NCBI GenBank assembly: GCA_947626745.1
Contig: CANQTF010000004.1
Coordinates: 124,001-188,000, forward strand
Direction of reading: 5' to 3'
Source of the DNA: an uncultured Lachnospiraceae bacterium
GTDB taxonomy: Bacteria > Bacillota > Clostridia > Lachnospirales > Lachnospiraceae
Length of the DNA stretch: 64,000 bases
How positions within the stretch are numbered: the stretch's first letter is position 1; the number at the start of each line of letters is the position of its first letter. The position numbers and the translations under genes were made by a program. This document shows, in pieces, positions 1 to 6,628 of this stretch. The notes beneath the pieces were generated by a model, which saw only the letters and a list, made by a program, of their open reading frames with translations, did no database searches and was not told the origin of the DNA.

Positions 1-704
1 GCGGCGCCGACGACGCCCGGCTCTCTGTGCAGATACGGCGGCATCGCGTTGTACAGATGCGTGATGTGCCGGACACCTGCCTCGATCGCCGCCTTGGCCG
101 TCTCGTAATCCGCGCAGGTATGGGCTATGGAAAAGCGAAAATCCTGCGCCCCGCGCCGAATGCACGTGAGCGCGCCCGGCGCCTCCGGCGCGATCGTCAC
201 TATCCTGATCATGCCGTCTGCGGCATGCTGCAGCCTTGTCAGCAGCGCTAAGTCCGGACGCTGTATGTACGCGCGATCCTGTGCGCCCCGCTTTTCCTCC
301 GCGATAAAAGGCCCCTCCAGATAAATGCCGCGCAGCACGTCCCGCAGCGCGATCCCCGAAGGCAGCCTTTCCCCGGCGGCTTTCACGCACGCCGCACAGA
401 TATCGCAGAGCCGCGCCTCCGGCAGCGTCATCGTCGCCGGGCAGATCGCAGTGATCCCGTGTGCCAGTTCATAGGAGGCGATAGCGCGCAGCGCCTCCGC
501 CATTCCCTCACAGAGCTCGTGCCCCGCGCAGCCGTGGAGATGAATGTCAACAAGACCCGGCAGGATATATCGCCCGCGCTCCCCGACAGTCAGCTCCGAC
601 TCGCTGCACGGCCTGACAGACAGGATCCTGTCCCCGTCCACGGTGACGATCCCCGCGGCGAACCGAAAATCCTCCATATATACGATTCCTCTGATCTCTC
701 TCAT
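1..704 (-). CDS. nagA: N-acetylglucosamine-6-phosphate deacetylase, 3' part cut by window edge
   Basis: The amidohydrolase removes the acetyl group from GlcNAc-6-phosphate in cytoplasmic amino-sugar catabolism. About 234 N-terminal residues are visible and the rest lies beyond position 1. Metal-site motifs are present: DIHLHG (H55, H57), the glutamate of YLEGPF (E130), SIAHT (H195) and THLYNAM (H216), all in the usual NagA order. I start it at the ATG ending at 704; a later in-frame ATG at residue 10 is possible because no strong ribosome binding site is seen. It lies downstream of a separately promoted tRNA-Leu and that gene's terminator, so its own promoter should lie around 705-735 or it is read through from the tRNA. 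Family assignment is firm. Confidence 0.9.
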   Translation of the reverse strand, partial: MREIRGIVYMEDFRFAAGIVTVDGDRILSVRPCSESELTVGERGRYILPGLVDIHLHGCAGHELCEGMAEALRAIASYELAHGITAICPATMTLPEARLCDICAACVKAAGERLPSGIALRDVLRGIYLEGPFIAEEKRGAQDRAYIQRPDLALLTRLQHAADGMIRIVTIAPEAPGALTCIRRGAQDFRFSIAHTCADYETAKAAIEAGVRHITHLYNAMPPYLHREPGVVGA

Positions 705-736
705 AGCCACCGCCGTTCTCCCGCATCTCCATATAT

Positions 737-766
737 GGCAAAAGACACCGCATACCGCAGTGTCTT
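737..766 (-). terminator. Rho-independent terminator after tRNA-Leu(CAG)
   Basis: A 10-bp stem (742-751 with 757-766, one G-T pair) and a five-base loop, followed on the minus strand by a short T tract. It lies just past the 3' end of the tRNA. Confidence 0.7.
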
Positions 767-787
767 CACCGATCATCATTTATGTAG

Positions 788-871
788 TGCAGGAAAAGGG
801 ACTTGAACCCTCATGATATTGCTATCACACGGACCTGAACCGTGCGCGTCTGCCAATTCCGCCATTCCTGC
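788..871 (-). tRNA. tRNA-Leu(CAG)
   Basis: An 84-base class II tRNA with acceptor stem GCAGGAA/TTCCTGC and discriminator A. The anticodon stem CACGG/CCGTG encloses loop TTCAGGT, giving anticodon CAG (leucine CUG). A long variable arm and the GGTTCAAGTCC T-arm are present. CCA is not encoded. It has its own promoter at 883-911 and a terminator at 737-766, so it is a single-gene transcription unit. Confidence 0.96.
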
Positions 872-882
872 GAACAAATGAT

Positions 883-911
883 ATTCTATCTTCTTTTCAG
901 GCTTATGTCAA
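883..911 (-). promoter_or_regulatory. Sigma-A promoter of tRNA-Leu(CAG)
   Basis: On the minus strand TTGACA (906-911), a 17-base spacer and TAGAAT (883-888) lie about a dozen bases before the tRNA 5' end. Confidence 0.85.
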
Positions 912-932
912 GCCCTCTTTTAAAAAATATCG

Positions 933-1751
933 TTAATGAGCGGAAATATGTCTGTCCATCTGCATGATATGCGTGGACAGCCACTCGGTCAAAAACTCCA
1001 CAAAACAGGCCAGTTCATCTTCGTCCTCCGCGGCAAAGTCCTCCAGATTCATCAGCTCAAGTCTGGTGGAAAGAGCGTCATGCGCCAGCCTGTGCATCTC
1101 CAGACCGTCGTAGCGGATACTTTCCATATACTCCTCCTCGTCCTTGAAATGCGTCTCCACATAGGCCCGCAGCGTCTTCAGTCTGTCGATGATCTTCTCT
1201 CTTGTCCCTGCCGCGCCGCCGGCGATCATGTGGTGGATCTCTCCGAGCATCCGCACCAGTTCCCTGTGTTCCTCGTCGATATGCTCCACGCCCGTCAGAT
1301 ATTCTTCCTTAAAGTCACAGTCTTTCCGTTTCTTCCACTCCTTGACCGGCACCAGCTTGCCGATGAGCAGATCCGAGCCGATGATGTGCCGGTAGAGCCA
1401 CCGCACCAGATAGGTGAGCAGGTCGTTTACGAGTCCGCGCTGGTCGCTCTCGCCGGAGCGGATATCCGCCTCGTCGATCTTCTCACAAAACTCCGCATGC
1501 TGCTGTCTCTGCAGCTCTAACTCCGGGTGCTTGATCGCCTCCATATACGCTTCCTCATGGCGGAAGTGCTCTACCGTGTACTGTTTCAGCCGTTCCACCA
1601 TATCGCATATCTCATCGTATCTGTCCCTGTTAAAATCTTTGTCCAGCATATCGTGCAGTTCCCCGATCAACCGAAAAAGCCCTCTGTGCTCGTCGTCGAT
1701 CTGCGTGACGCCGATGATGCAGTCGTCCGTGAAAGTATAAATCATATCCAT
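933..1751 (-). CDS. Tandem bacteriohemerythrin (two hemerythrin domains)
   Basis: A soluble 272-residue protein made of two hemerythrin four-helix bundles (about 10-130 and 150-268), which usually carry a di-iron centre that binds O2. Single-domain bacteriohemerythrins are about half this length, so this is an internal duplication. The second domain has the complete ligand set: H162, H201, E205, H220, H224, H261, D266. The first has H22, H62, E66, H85, H122 and D127, but Q81 stands where the second domain has H220, so one iron ligand appears lost. It is last in a minus-strand run with DUF4956, DUF4353 and CotH genes (37-base gap). Likely role: oxygen sensing or buffering in an anaerobe; the exact job is unknown. 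Confidence 0.88.
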   Translation of the reverse strand: MDMIYTFTDDCIIGVTQIDDEHRGLFRLIGELHDMLDKDFNRDRYDEICDMVERLKQYTVEHFRHEEAYMEAIKHPELELQRQQHAEFCEKIDEADIRSGESDQRGLVNDLLTYLVRWLYRHIIGSDLLIGKLVPVKEWKKRKDCDFKEEYLTGVEHIDEEHRELVRMLGEIHHMIAGGAAGTREKIIDRLKTLRAYVETHFKDEEEYMESIRYDGLEMHRLAHDALSTRLELMNLEDFAAEDEDELACFVEFLTEWLSTHIMQMDRHISAH

Positions 1752-1788
1752 GCCCCCTGTCCTCTGTGCTGCCGTTAAAAATGATCCC

Positions 1789-2466
1789 CTAGAAAGTCAC
1801 TTCGCCGTCATGGGCGACAAGCGAAGCAGACACCACGCCCTCGATCTTCATGAGGTCTTTCACAAGCCGTCCTTCCTCGCGCACCCGCACCTCTATCGCC
1901 ATATCCAGATGATCCTGCGTGAGATTCCGCGCCTTGACCTTGTACAGGCGGCAATACTGTCCCAGCACATCTAGGATCTCCTCTTCCTTCTCAATATCCG
2001 CCGCATTGACAAGCAGGATCTGCGGCGCTTTGGCGACCGGCAGACACTCCGCCAGCAGGATCGCTGCGGTCAGTACCACCGACGCGATCAAAGCGATGAT
2101 AGCGAAGCCGGCGCCGCATATGATGCCGACGCTGATAGACCAGAACAGAAAGACAAGATCCATGGGATCCTTGATCGCCGTTCGGAAACGGACAATGGAG
2201 AGCGCGCCCACCATACCGAGGGAGATAACGATGTTCGACTGTATCGTCAGAATGATCGCCGCCGTGATCACCGCTATGGCTAACAGCGACAGATTGAAAT
2301 TCTTATTGTAGAAAGCATTTCTGTTGACCAGACGGTACAGGAAAAAGATATAACATGCTATCAGCAGCGTGACCGCCATGCACACCACGATCGATCTGAC
2401 AGAAAGCGCGGACGCCGCATATCCCTCCAAAAAAGATCTCTTGAAAATATCCGTAAAGCTCATCAT
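1789..2466 (-). CDS. DUF4956 integral membrane protein
   Basis: 225 residues. The N-terminal half holds about four hydrophobic helices (roughly residues 27-45, 58-78, 80-95, 107-138) with the conserved-looking segment SLGMVGALSIVRFRT and an acidic KDPMDLVF. The C-terminal 80 residues form a soluble alpha/beta domain. This matches the DUF4956 family, whose biochemical role is not established but which is often encoded beside CotH-type kinases and VTC-type polyphosphate polymerases. Here it sits between the DUF4353 lipoprotein (53-base gap) and the hemerythrin gene (37-base gap), so it is probably in the CotH operon. Two adjacent ATG codons at the start make 2466 or 2463 possible. Confidence 0.85.
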   Translation of the reverse strand: MMSFTDIFKRSFLEGYAASALSVRSIVVCMAVTLLIACYIFFLYRLVNRNAFYNKNFNLSLLAIAVITAAIILTIQSNIVISLGMVGALSIVRFRTAIKDPMDLVFLFWSISVGIICGAGFAIIALIASVVLTAAILLAECLPVAKAPQILLVNAADIEKEEEILDVLGQYCRLYKVKARNLTQDHLDMAIEVRVREEGRLVKDLMKIEGVVSASLVAHDGEVTF

Positions 2467-2519
2467 TTCATTCCTCCGTATAGTATATATTTTTTGTCAC
2501 GGCTTAAGAACCGCCATAT

Positions 2520-3392
2520 CTATTCGACGTCAATAATCCCGCCGCACAGGACCGCTTCCATAGCGGAATTCCACTCGGCCGCGCAGTCACGGATCGACAC
2601 ATAATGATTGGAGACGATCGCATGATCGCCGGCAGTCACCTTACAGCCGCCTCCCCGGATCACCACCATATCCTTCTCACTGTCCGAGCGGATAGCCGTG
2701 CCCCCGCACTCCACCTCCACCGAACTGTCCGTCAGGATCACCGCATCGTTTCCCCGAATGCCGTCCACGGCGCCCTGCACATAGAGCGAGGAGCGCACCA
2801 CCTTGAGTCTGTCCTTGGAACGGATGCCGTCCGCATGGTTCCCGTACACATACAGCGTTCCATCTCCGTTGATCGTCAGATCCGCATTGCTGAACACACA
2901 GGCGCGGTGCCCCGCATCGCCGTCCGAGGAATCGCTCATGATATTTTCCGTTCCGCTCTCCAGCGTGAGGATCACTTTGCGCGCCTTTTCCACATAAACG
3001 GCAGCGCCGGAATCGCTGTCGATCTCCACGCCGTCCAAGATCAGATGCACGATATCGTCGTCGTACACGTCTATGACCAGCCCGCCTTCCTCCATTCTGC
3101 CGGTCAGCCTGTAGTCTCCGGCCCTGCGGACAGTCAGCTTCCCGCTTTCATAGAGATAGCTTTCCGTCTCATCCGCCTTCGGATCTCCCAGATCGATCAA
3201 AACAGCGTCCTGCGCCTGTGTCCTGCAGTCGTTTTCCGTCAGCAGGGTATCACTGTGTGCCGCGCCCTGCTCCGGCCTCCCGGCGACGTCAGTTCCCACA
3301 CTGCCTACAGAAAGATCCAGCGCCTCTCTGCAGCCCGTCAAAAACAACACGCCCGCCATAATGCCTATTACCGTTTTCTTCCTGCCCTGCAT
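2520..3392 (-). CDS. DUF4353 carbohydrate-binding-like lipoprotein
   Basis: 290 residues with a lipoprotein signal peptide (hydrophobic residues 8-20, lipobox LTGC, lipidated C21). The body from about residue 80 is a beta-rich repeat of the type annotated as DUF4353 / carbohydrate-binding domain, with motifs such as LILDGVEIDS, GDGTLYVYGNHADGIRSKD and DGIRGND that resemble right-handed beta-helix turns. It would sit on the outer face of the membrane. It starts 30 bases after the CotH stop and is very likely cotranscribed with it. A role in binding cell-surface polysaccharide is inferred from the family name only. Confidence 0.8.
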   Translation of the reverse strand: MQGRKKTVIGIMAGVLFLTGCREALDLSVGSVGTDVAGRPEQGAAHSDTLLTENDCRTQAQDAVLIDLGDPKADETESYLYESGKLTVRRAGDYRLTGRMEEGGLVIDVYDDDIVHLILDGVEIDSDSGAAVYVEKARKVILTLESGTENIMSDSSDGDAGHRACVFSNADLTINGDGTLYVYGNHADGIRSKDRLKVVRSSLYVQGAVDGIRGNDAVILTDSSVEVECGGTAIRSDSEKDMVVIRGGGCKVTAGDHAIVSNHYVSIRDCAAEWNSAMEAVLCGGIIDVE

Positions 3393-3422
3393 CTTCTATC
3401 GCGACCTCTTATCTGCAATCCG

Positions 3423-5837
3423 CTATCTGTCTTCTTTCACAAACACGGCTTCCGCACGGACGCCGCCCTCCGAAAGCGGTATCTCCACCGTACCCTCACC
3501 GCTCTGTACATCACCGCTCCAGCCGGCAAAGCGATACCCCTCTTCCGGAACGGCCGTCAGCGTGATCGGATAATCCGTAAAGTACTGTCCGCTCCAGACC
3601 TCGTCCGATCCCAGCTTGGCCGTGTTCACATAAACAGCGCCGCCCTCCGGCGTCCGGTTCGTCACCGTGACCGTCTCCAGATCGCCCGTCAGCCCCAGAC
3701 AATGTGCCAGCCCCTTGGCCGCAAAGGGAAGCCTGTCCCGAAAGAAAAGATCCGCAGCGGCCACATAGCCGTCAAAGTCCTCCTCATCGAAATCCTCGCC
3801 GTAAAAGCGCCTGTGGGTCTTCACAGCCTGATCCCTGTAAGCAGCCGCCCATTTATACAGTTCCGCATGTACCCTGTCGTATGCGTATGTGGTGTTGGCG
3901 ATATCCATAAACGTCAGACAGAACTGCCGGCGAAATCTTTCGTTCTTCATGAGGGAGGCTATCACAGGCTCCTGCATAAGCGCATTGCCGTCGATCCACT
4001 CTATGGGATCTTCCTGCGCGGACATGGACAGATCCATATCGAAAAGCATCCATCTCCATTTTCCGTCTCCGTATGTTCCGTCCTCCGGCTCGGCGACTCT
4101 CCAGAGCGCCGTGTTTTGCCCGAAAGTAACGTCACTGTTGCCGGCATACAGGTTCAGACAACAGAAATCTATCAGACTCTGCACATCGATGACGCCGCAG
4201 ACCATGTCGTACACGTCATCATAGGTCAGATCGCACTGTGTAATCATGTCCAGCATATACTGATAGGCGTCGTGCGTCTCCCCGCCGCCCGCTCTTACGA
4301 CATCGCCGTCCATGATCCAGACATTGTCCTCTCTCACATCATAGTAATGGTGGACAAATTCCTCGTCAAAGCGCTCGCGGATATTGTAGATCCCCCAGTA
4401 TTCTCCGTCCAAAAACAACACGCACGGCGTCGATCTCTGCACGGGGATCCCTCTCTCCTCCGCCAGCGTCTCCAGAAAAGCGTCCGTAAACATCAGCGTG
4501 TCGCTGCTGCTGCCGCCGTTGCGCAGCTTGAAGGAGCTGCATTTGTTTTCCGGAAAGAAACCATAAGGGAAAGCGCCGCCTTTCCCGTAGATGTCCCTGC
4601 TGTAGACGTTGAATGCCTTCTGCGTGGCCGACCGCGTGGAATTGCCGGCTATACGGATCCCAACAGCTTCCGAGAAACACAGTTCATGCGCGGCGTCAAA
4701 ATAAGTCAGCGCCGCTTCGCGCTCCCACTCTTTTCCGCTGTTAAAGGCATTGGAAGCCATATACCGATAGTGTTCCATGCCGTCCGCATCTACATAGACA
4801 TCCAGAAGCTCTCCGTCCCGCAGCCCGCCTTCCGCTTTGTAACGCTCCAGCGCCGCCCCGTTCACGTAAATACCCTTTTGATCGTCGAACAGGTTGTCCG
4901 GATCGGTCACAAGCGAGACCACCGGCATACCGTCATATTCCGGCCTGTCTCCATATCCCACAAAATATACCCGGTCTACCGTTTCACTGACCGTTTTGTC
5001 CCTTTCACGATAACAGACCGCCCGCAGAACGGTGGCTTTGTCTACGGGAGAGGACGGCGTATATTGACTGGACGGCGCAAGATCGGTCCTTGCGGCATAA
5101 ATGTCTTCCGCCGGACTGACATCCGTGATCGTGAGAGGCCCGCGATACACGGAGGAATCACATGTGGGATCGCTTCCGTCCAGTGTGTAGTAGACCGTGC
5201 AATCCTCCGGCGCCGTTATGGTCACCTCGAACGGCCGGTCGTAGAATCCGCTGTCGGCGCTGCACACGGGCGCATCGAGGACGACTGCCGGAAAAAGCTC
5301 CGCGCCGGCATTGGACGCTCCCGCGCTTCCGGTCATTCTGGCCCACTCGCCGCCGTCATCCACCCTGCCGTAGCTGGTATCATATGCAAGCGCCGGCACG
5401 GCGACCGAATCGATCACCTCATCCTCCGCCGCTCCGCTCAAAAAGACGGTCTCACCGTCTCTGGATATGCCAAAGGCGGGCGTTACCCCCCCCCTGAATC
5501 CTTCGCCGCTCAGCCAGACGACTGCATATCCCCCGGCCGGTACACTCACCGCATCCAGAGGCAGTTTGTGAAGCTGACTGCCGTCATCGGACAAAAAACA
5601 GCCTGTCATGGCCACAGTCTCTTTTCCCGGATTATACAGTTCTACATAGTCCGAATATTGACCGTCCGCATCCTGCACAAGGCTGAAATTATTGCTGCAT
5701 ATCTCATTGATCACGATCCGATCCTGACCCGATCCGAGAGCAGACCGATAGATAAGGTATCCGAAAAACACTGTCAAAACTGCCAGTACACATCCGACAG
5801 CCATATAGATATCCCGTCTGTGATCAACCCGTCTCAT
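3423..5837 (-). CDS. Membrane-anchored CotH kinase family protein with lamin-tail domain; contains a G9 tract
   Basis: 804 residues from the ATG at 5837. I prefer this start because the promoter at 5873-5901 places transcription start near 5866 and AGAGGG lies just upstream. Order: short cytoplasmic end, one membrane helix (about 12-31), lamin-tail domain (about 40-135, VINEICSNN and YVELYNPG), chitobiase-like beta domain (VYYTLDGSDPT, near 205), CotH kinase domain (about 310-640, with LFLDGEYWGIYNIRERFDE and FDMDLS), and a C-terminal bacterial repeat (TAVPEEGYRFAGWSGD). CotH proteins are atypical kinases that phosphorylate secreted proteins. A run of nine G at 5486-5494 (minus strand) lies in the coding region; the frame is open on both sides at this length, so a one-base slip would truncate the protein inside the lamin-tail region. 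Confidence 0.88.
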   Translation of the reverse strand: MRRVDHRRDIYMAVGCVLAVLTVFFGYLIYRSALGSGQDRIVINEICSNNFSLVQDADGQYSDYVELYNPGKETVAMTGCFLSDDGSQLHKLPLDAVSVPAGGYAVVWLSGEGFRGGVTPAFGISRDGETVFLSGAAEDEVIDSVAVPALAYDTSYGRVDDGGEWARMTGSAGASNAGAELFPAVVLDAPVCSADSGFYDRPFEVTITAPEDCTVYYTLDGSDPTCDSSVYRGPLTITDVSPAEDIYAARTDLAPSSQYTPSSPVDKATVLRAVCYRERDKTVSETVDRVYFVGYGDRPEYDGMPVVSLVTDPDNLFDDQKGIYVNGAALERYKAEGGLRDGELLDVYVDADGMEHYRYMASNAFNSGKEWEREAALTYFDAAHELCFSEAVGIRIAGNSTRSATQKAFNVYSRDIYGKGGAFPYGFFPENKCSSFKLRNGGSSSDTLMFTDAFLETLAEERGIPVQRSTPCVLFLDGEYWGIYNIRERFDEEFVHHYYDVREDNVWIMDGDVVRAGGGETHDAYQYMLDMITQCDLTYDDVYDMVCGVIDVQSLIDFCCLNLYAGNSDVTFGQNTALWRVAEPEDGTYGDGKWRWMLFDMDLSMSAQEDPIEWIDGNALMQEPVIASLMKNERFRRQFCLTFMDIANTTYAYDRVHAELYKWAAAYRDQAVKTHRRFYGEDFDEEDFDGYVAAADLFFRDRLPFAAKGLAHCLGLTGDLETVTVTNRTPEGGAVYVNTAKLGSDEVWSGQYFTDYPITLTAVPEEGYRFAGWSGDVQSGEGTVEIPLSEGGVRAEAVFVKEDR
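5486..5494 (-). repeat. G9 homopolymer tract inside the CotH gene
   Basis: Nine consecutive C on the plus strand (G on the coding strand), encoding R-G-G-V. The gene reads through in frame at nine. It is one of only three runs of this length seen in the window. Confidence 0.9.
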
Positions 5838-5872
5838 CTTGCCCTCTTCTGCCAGTTTCATACGCATTTCTT

Positions 5873-5901
5873 ATTGTACATGAACTCCTATGGTTCGTCA
5901 A
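5873..5901 (-). promoter_or_regulatory. Promoter of the CotH operon
   Basis: Minus strand TTGACG (5896-5901), 17-base spacer, TACAAT (5873-5878). It is back-to-back with the tRNA-Leu(AAG) promoter and argues for the shorter CotH start at 5837. Confidence 0.75.
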
Positions 5902-5921
5902 ACATTTTCACATAAAATGGC

Positions 5922-5950
5922 TTGACATTTTCGGCACCGGATAGTATGAT
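5922..5950 (+). promoter_or_regulatory. Sigma-A promoter of tRNA-Leu(AAG)
   Basis: TTGACA (5922-5927), 17-base spacer, TATGAT (5945-5950), about 22 bases before the tRNA. Confidence 0.85.
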
Positions 5951-5972
5951 AGTACTTGCGTTGTAAACGTGC

Positions 5973-6056
5973 GCGGAAGTGTCGGAATTGGCAGACGAGC
6001 AAGACTAAGGATCTTGTGACAGCAATGTCGTGTGGGTTCAAGTCCCATCTTCCGCA
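5973..6056 (+). tRNA. tRNA-Leu(AAG)
   Basis: An 84-base class II tRNA with acceptor GCGGAAG/CTTCCGC and discriminator A. Anticodon stem CAAGA/TCTTG with loop CTAAGGA gives anticodon AAG (leucine CUU, normally read with inosine). A long variable arm and GGTTCAAGTCC T-arm are present; CCA is not encoded. The AT-rich repeat-bounded cassette begins about 125 bases downstream, so this tRNA may mark an integration hot spot, although no duplicated tRNA end was seen. Confidence 0.95.
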
Positions 6057-6069
6057 GTAGATTAGGAGA

Positions 6070-6107
6070 GAGGAAACCTTGTAAATATGCGGGTTTCCTC
6101 TTTTTTT
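6070..6107 (+). terminator. Terminator of tRNA-Leu(AAG)
   Basis: Nine-base perfect stem (6070-6078 with 6092-6100) followed by seven T. Confidence 0.9.
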
Positions 6108-6188
6108 GATGTTCAGCTTACTTGAACACCCTTGAACACGTTGTTGATTTATCGTTAGTAAATTTTTCATATTTTATTTCATTGCATC

Positions 6189-6216
6189 TTGCAAACCCCT
6201 GTCACTATGATAGAAT
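6189..6216 (+). promoter_or_regulatory. Candidate promoter of leader/peptide mRNA, copy 1
   Basis: TTGCAA (6189-6194), 16-base spacer, TAGAAT (6211-6216). The start of transcription would fall near 6223, at the outer edge of the left inverted arm. Preserved in copy 2. Confidence 0.6.
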
Positions 6217-6309
6217 AGATTTATGGGTGTTACCTAAACGGTAGCGGTTCGCCTTTTGCCAAAATGAGTACATTTTGAGAACTTCCTGTATCATAAGGAG
6301 GGGATACAT

Positions 6310-6354
6310 ATGGAAAATAACGTGAAAGGTAAGCACTATTGGTGTTGTATATGA
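6310..6354 (+). CDS. 14-residue leader peptide ORF coupled to the hydrophobic peptide, copy 1
   Basis: ATG preceded by AAGGAGG at good spacing, the strongest ribosome binding site in the unit. It encodes 14 residues (MENNVKGKHYWCCI) and ends in TGA, which overlaps the ATG of the next ORF (ATGA), the classical layout for translational coupling. It is identical in copy 2. Leader ORFs that couple to a small toxin are known from hok/mok. I infer a regulatory role here; the peptide itself matches nothing I recognise. Confidence 0.55.
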   Translation: MENNVKGKHYWCCI

Positions 6355-6473
6355 TTTTGGAGCTTGTCGGTATTGTAGTGACGGTTATCAGTATCATCGT
6401 GACGATCATCAGTATCCGACAAACCAGAAAAAATAAAAGACATCAAAAAAGCAACCGCACCGCCCAAGGTTGA
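6351..6473 (+). CDS. 40-residue membrane peptide, candidate type I toxin, copy 1
   Basis: The ORF starts at the ATG overlapping the leader stop. Residues 2-22 are one strongly hydrophobic beta-branched helix (ILELVGIVVTVISIIVT...), then a basic tail with RQTRKNKRHQ. Its TGA stop lies inside the terminator hairpin, so the mRNA ends with the gene. A small hydrophobic helix plus charged tail, a leader ORF, and a convergent antisense promoter are the features of type I toxins, which damage membranes when their antisense RNA is lost. In copy 2 two residues differ and the stop changes from TGA to TAG at the same position, which supports translation. I know no named family for it; it could instead be a harmless leader of a mobile repeat. 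Confidence 0.5.
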   Translation: MILELVGIVVTVISIIVTIISIRQTRKNKRHQKSNRTAQG

Positions 6474-6486
6474 TGGTTGCTTTTTT
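6445..6486. terminator. Bidirectional terminator of copy 1
   Basis: Perfect 12-base stem (6445-6456 with 6475-6486) with A runs on one side and T runs on the other. It can end both the plus-strand peptide mRNA and the minus-strand antisense RNA. Confidence 0.88.
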
Positions 6487-6542
6487 GATTAGTAACTGTT
6501 AATCAAGGCGAACCGTTGCTTTACGGTAACACCCTTTTTGTA
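6445..6542 (-). ncRNA. Candidate antisense RNA of about 100 bases, copy 1
   Basis: From a predicted start near 6542 (promoter 6549-6577) to the shared terminator. It would overlap the 3' end of the peptide mRNA, including the stop codon region, in the convergent layout of type I antitoxins such as RatA or the Fst locus RNA II. Its first 30 bases resemble the 5' end of the peptide mRNA because of the inverted arms. No reading frame of note is present. Confidence 0.4.
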
Positions 6543-6548
6543 TAAAAT

Positions 6549-6577
6549 ATCGTAACACTGATTGACGCTTCCGTCAA
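6549..6577 (-). promoter_or_regulatory. Candidate antisense RNA promoter, copy 1
   Basis: Minus strand TTGACG (6572-6577), 17-base spacer, TACGAT (6549-6554). Preserved in copy 2. The -35 box lies inside the palindrome at 6561-6578. Confidence 0.5.
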
Positions 6578-6586
6578 TAGCTTTTT
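6561..6586 (+). terminator. Hairpin with T run at right end of copy 1
   Basis: ATTGACG, four-base loop, CGTCAAT, then AGCTTTTT. It could be a plus-strand terminator or, as a palindrome covering the antisense -35 box, a protein site. Present in both copies. Confidence 0.5.
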
Positions 6587-6628
6587 AACTGTCAACCACG
6601 CTTTAGAGCGTATATAATAAATTTCTTT

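Larger units (their letters stand above)
6181..6586. repeat. 406-bp direct repeat, copy 1 (peptide/antisense unit)
   Basis: Copy 2 is at 8915-9320, at a constant offset of 2734 bases with no indel and nine substitutions by eye (about 98% identity). The unit contains a plus-strand promoter, a leader ORF, a 40-residue hydrophobic peptide ORF, a bidirectional terminator, a minus-strand promoter, and a hairpin at its right end. Imperfect inverted arms of about 30 bases (6225-6255 and 6505-6534) share 10 bases at the outer end and 11 at the inner end. Weaker similarity extends about 15 bases to the left; identity stops sharply on the right after a T run. Confidence 0.93.

Noticed and set aside
2604-5915. 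A 1103-codon open frame on the plus strand opposite the CotH and DUF4353 genes
   Set aside because: It mirrors GC-rich minus-strand genes with clear families, promoters and ribosome binding sites. The plus-strand translation has no recognisable domain.
5898-6170. A 90-codon minus-strand frame across tRNA-Leu(AAG)
   Set aside because: The well-known false protein pattern from the reverse strand of a tRNA gene.
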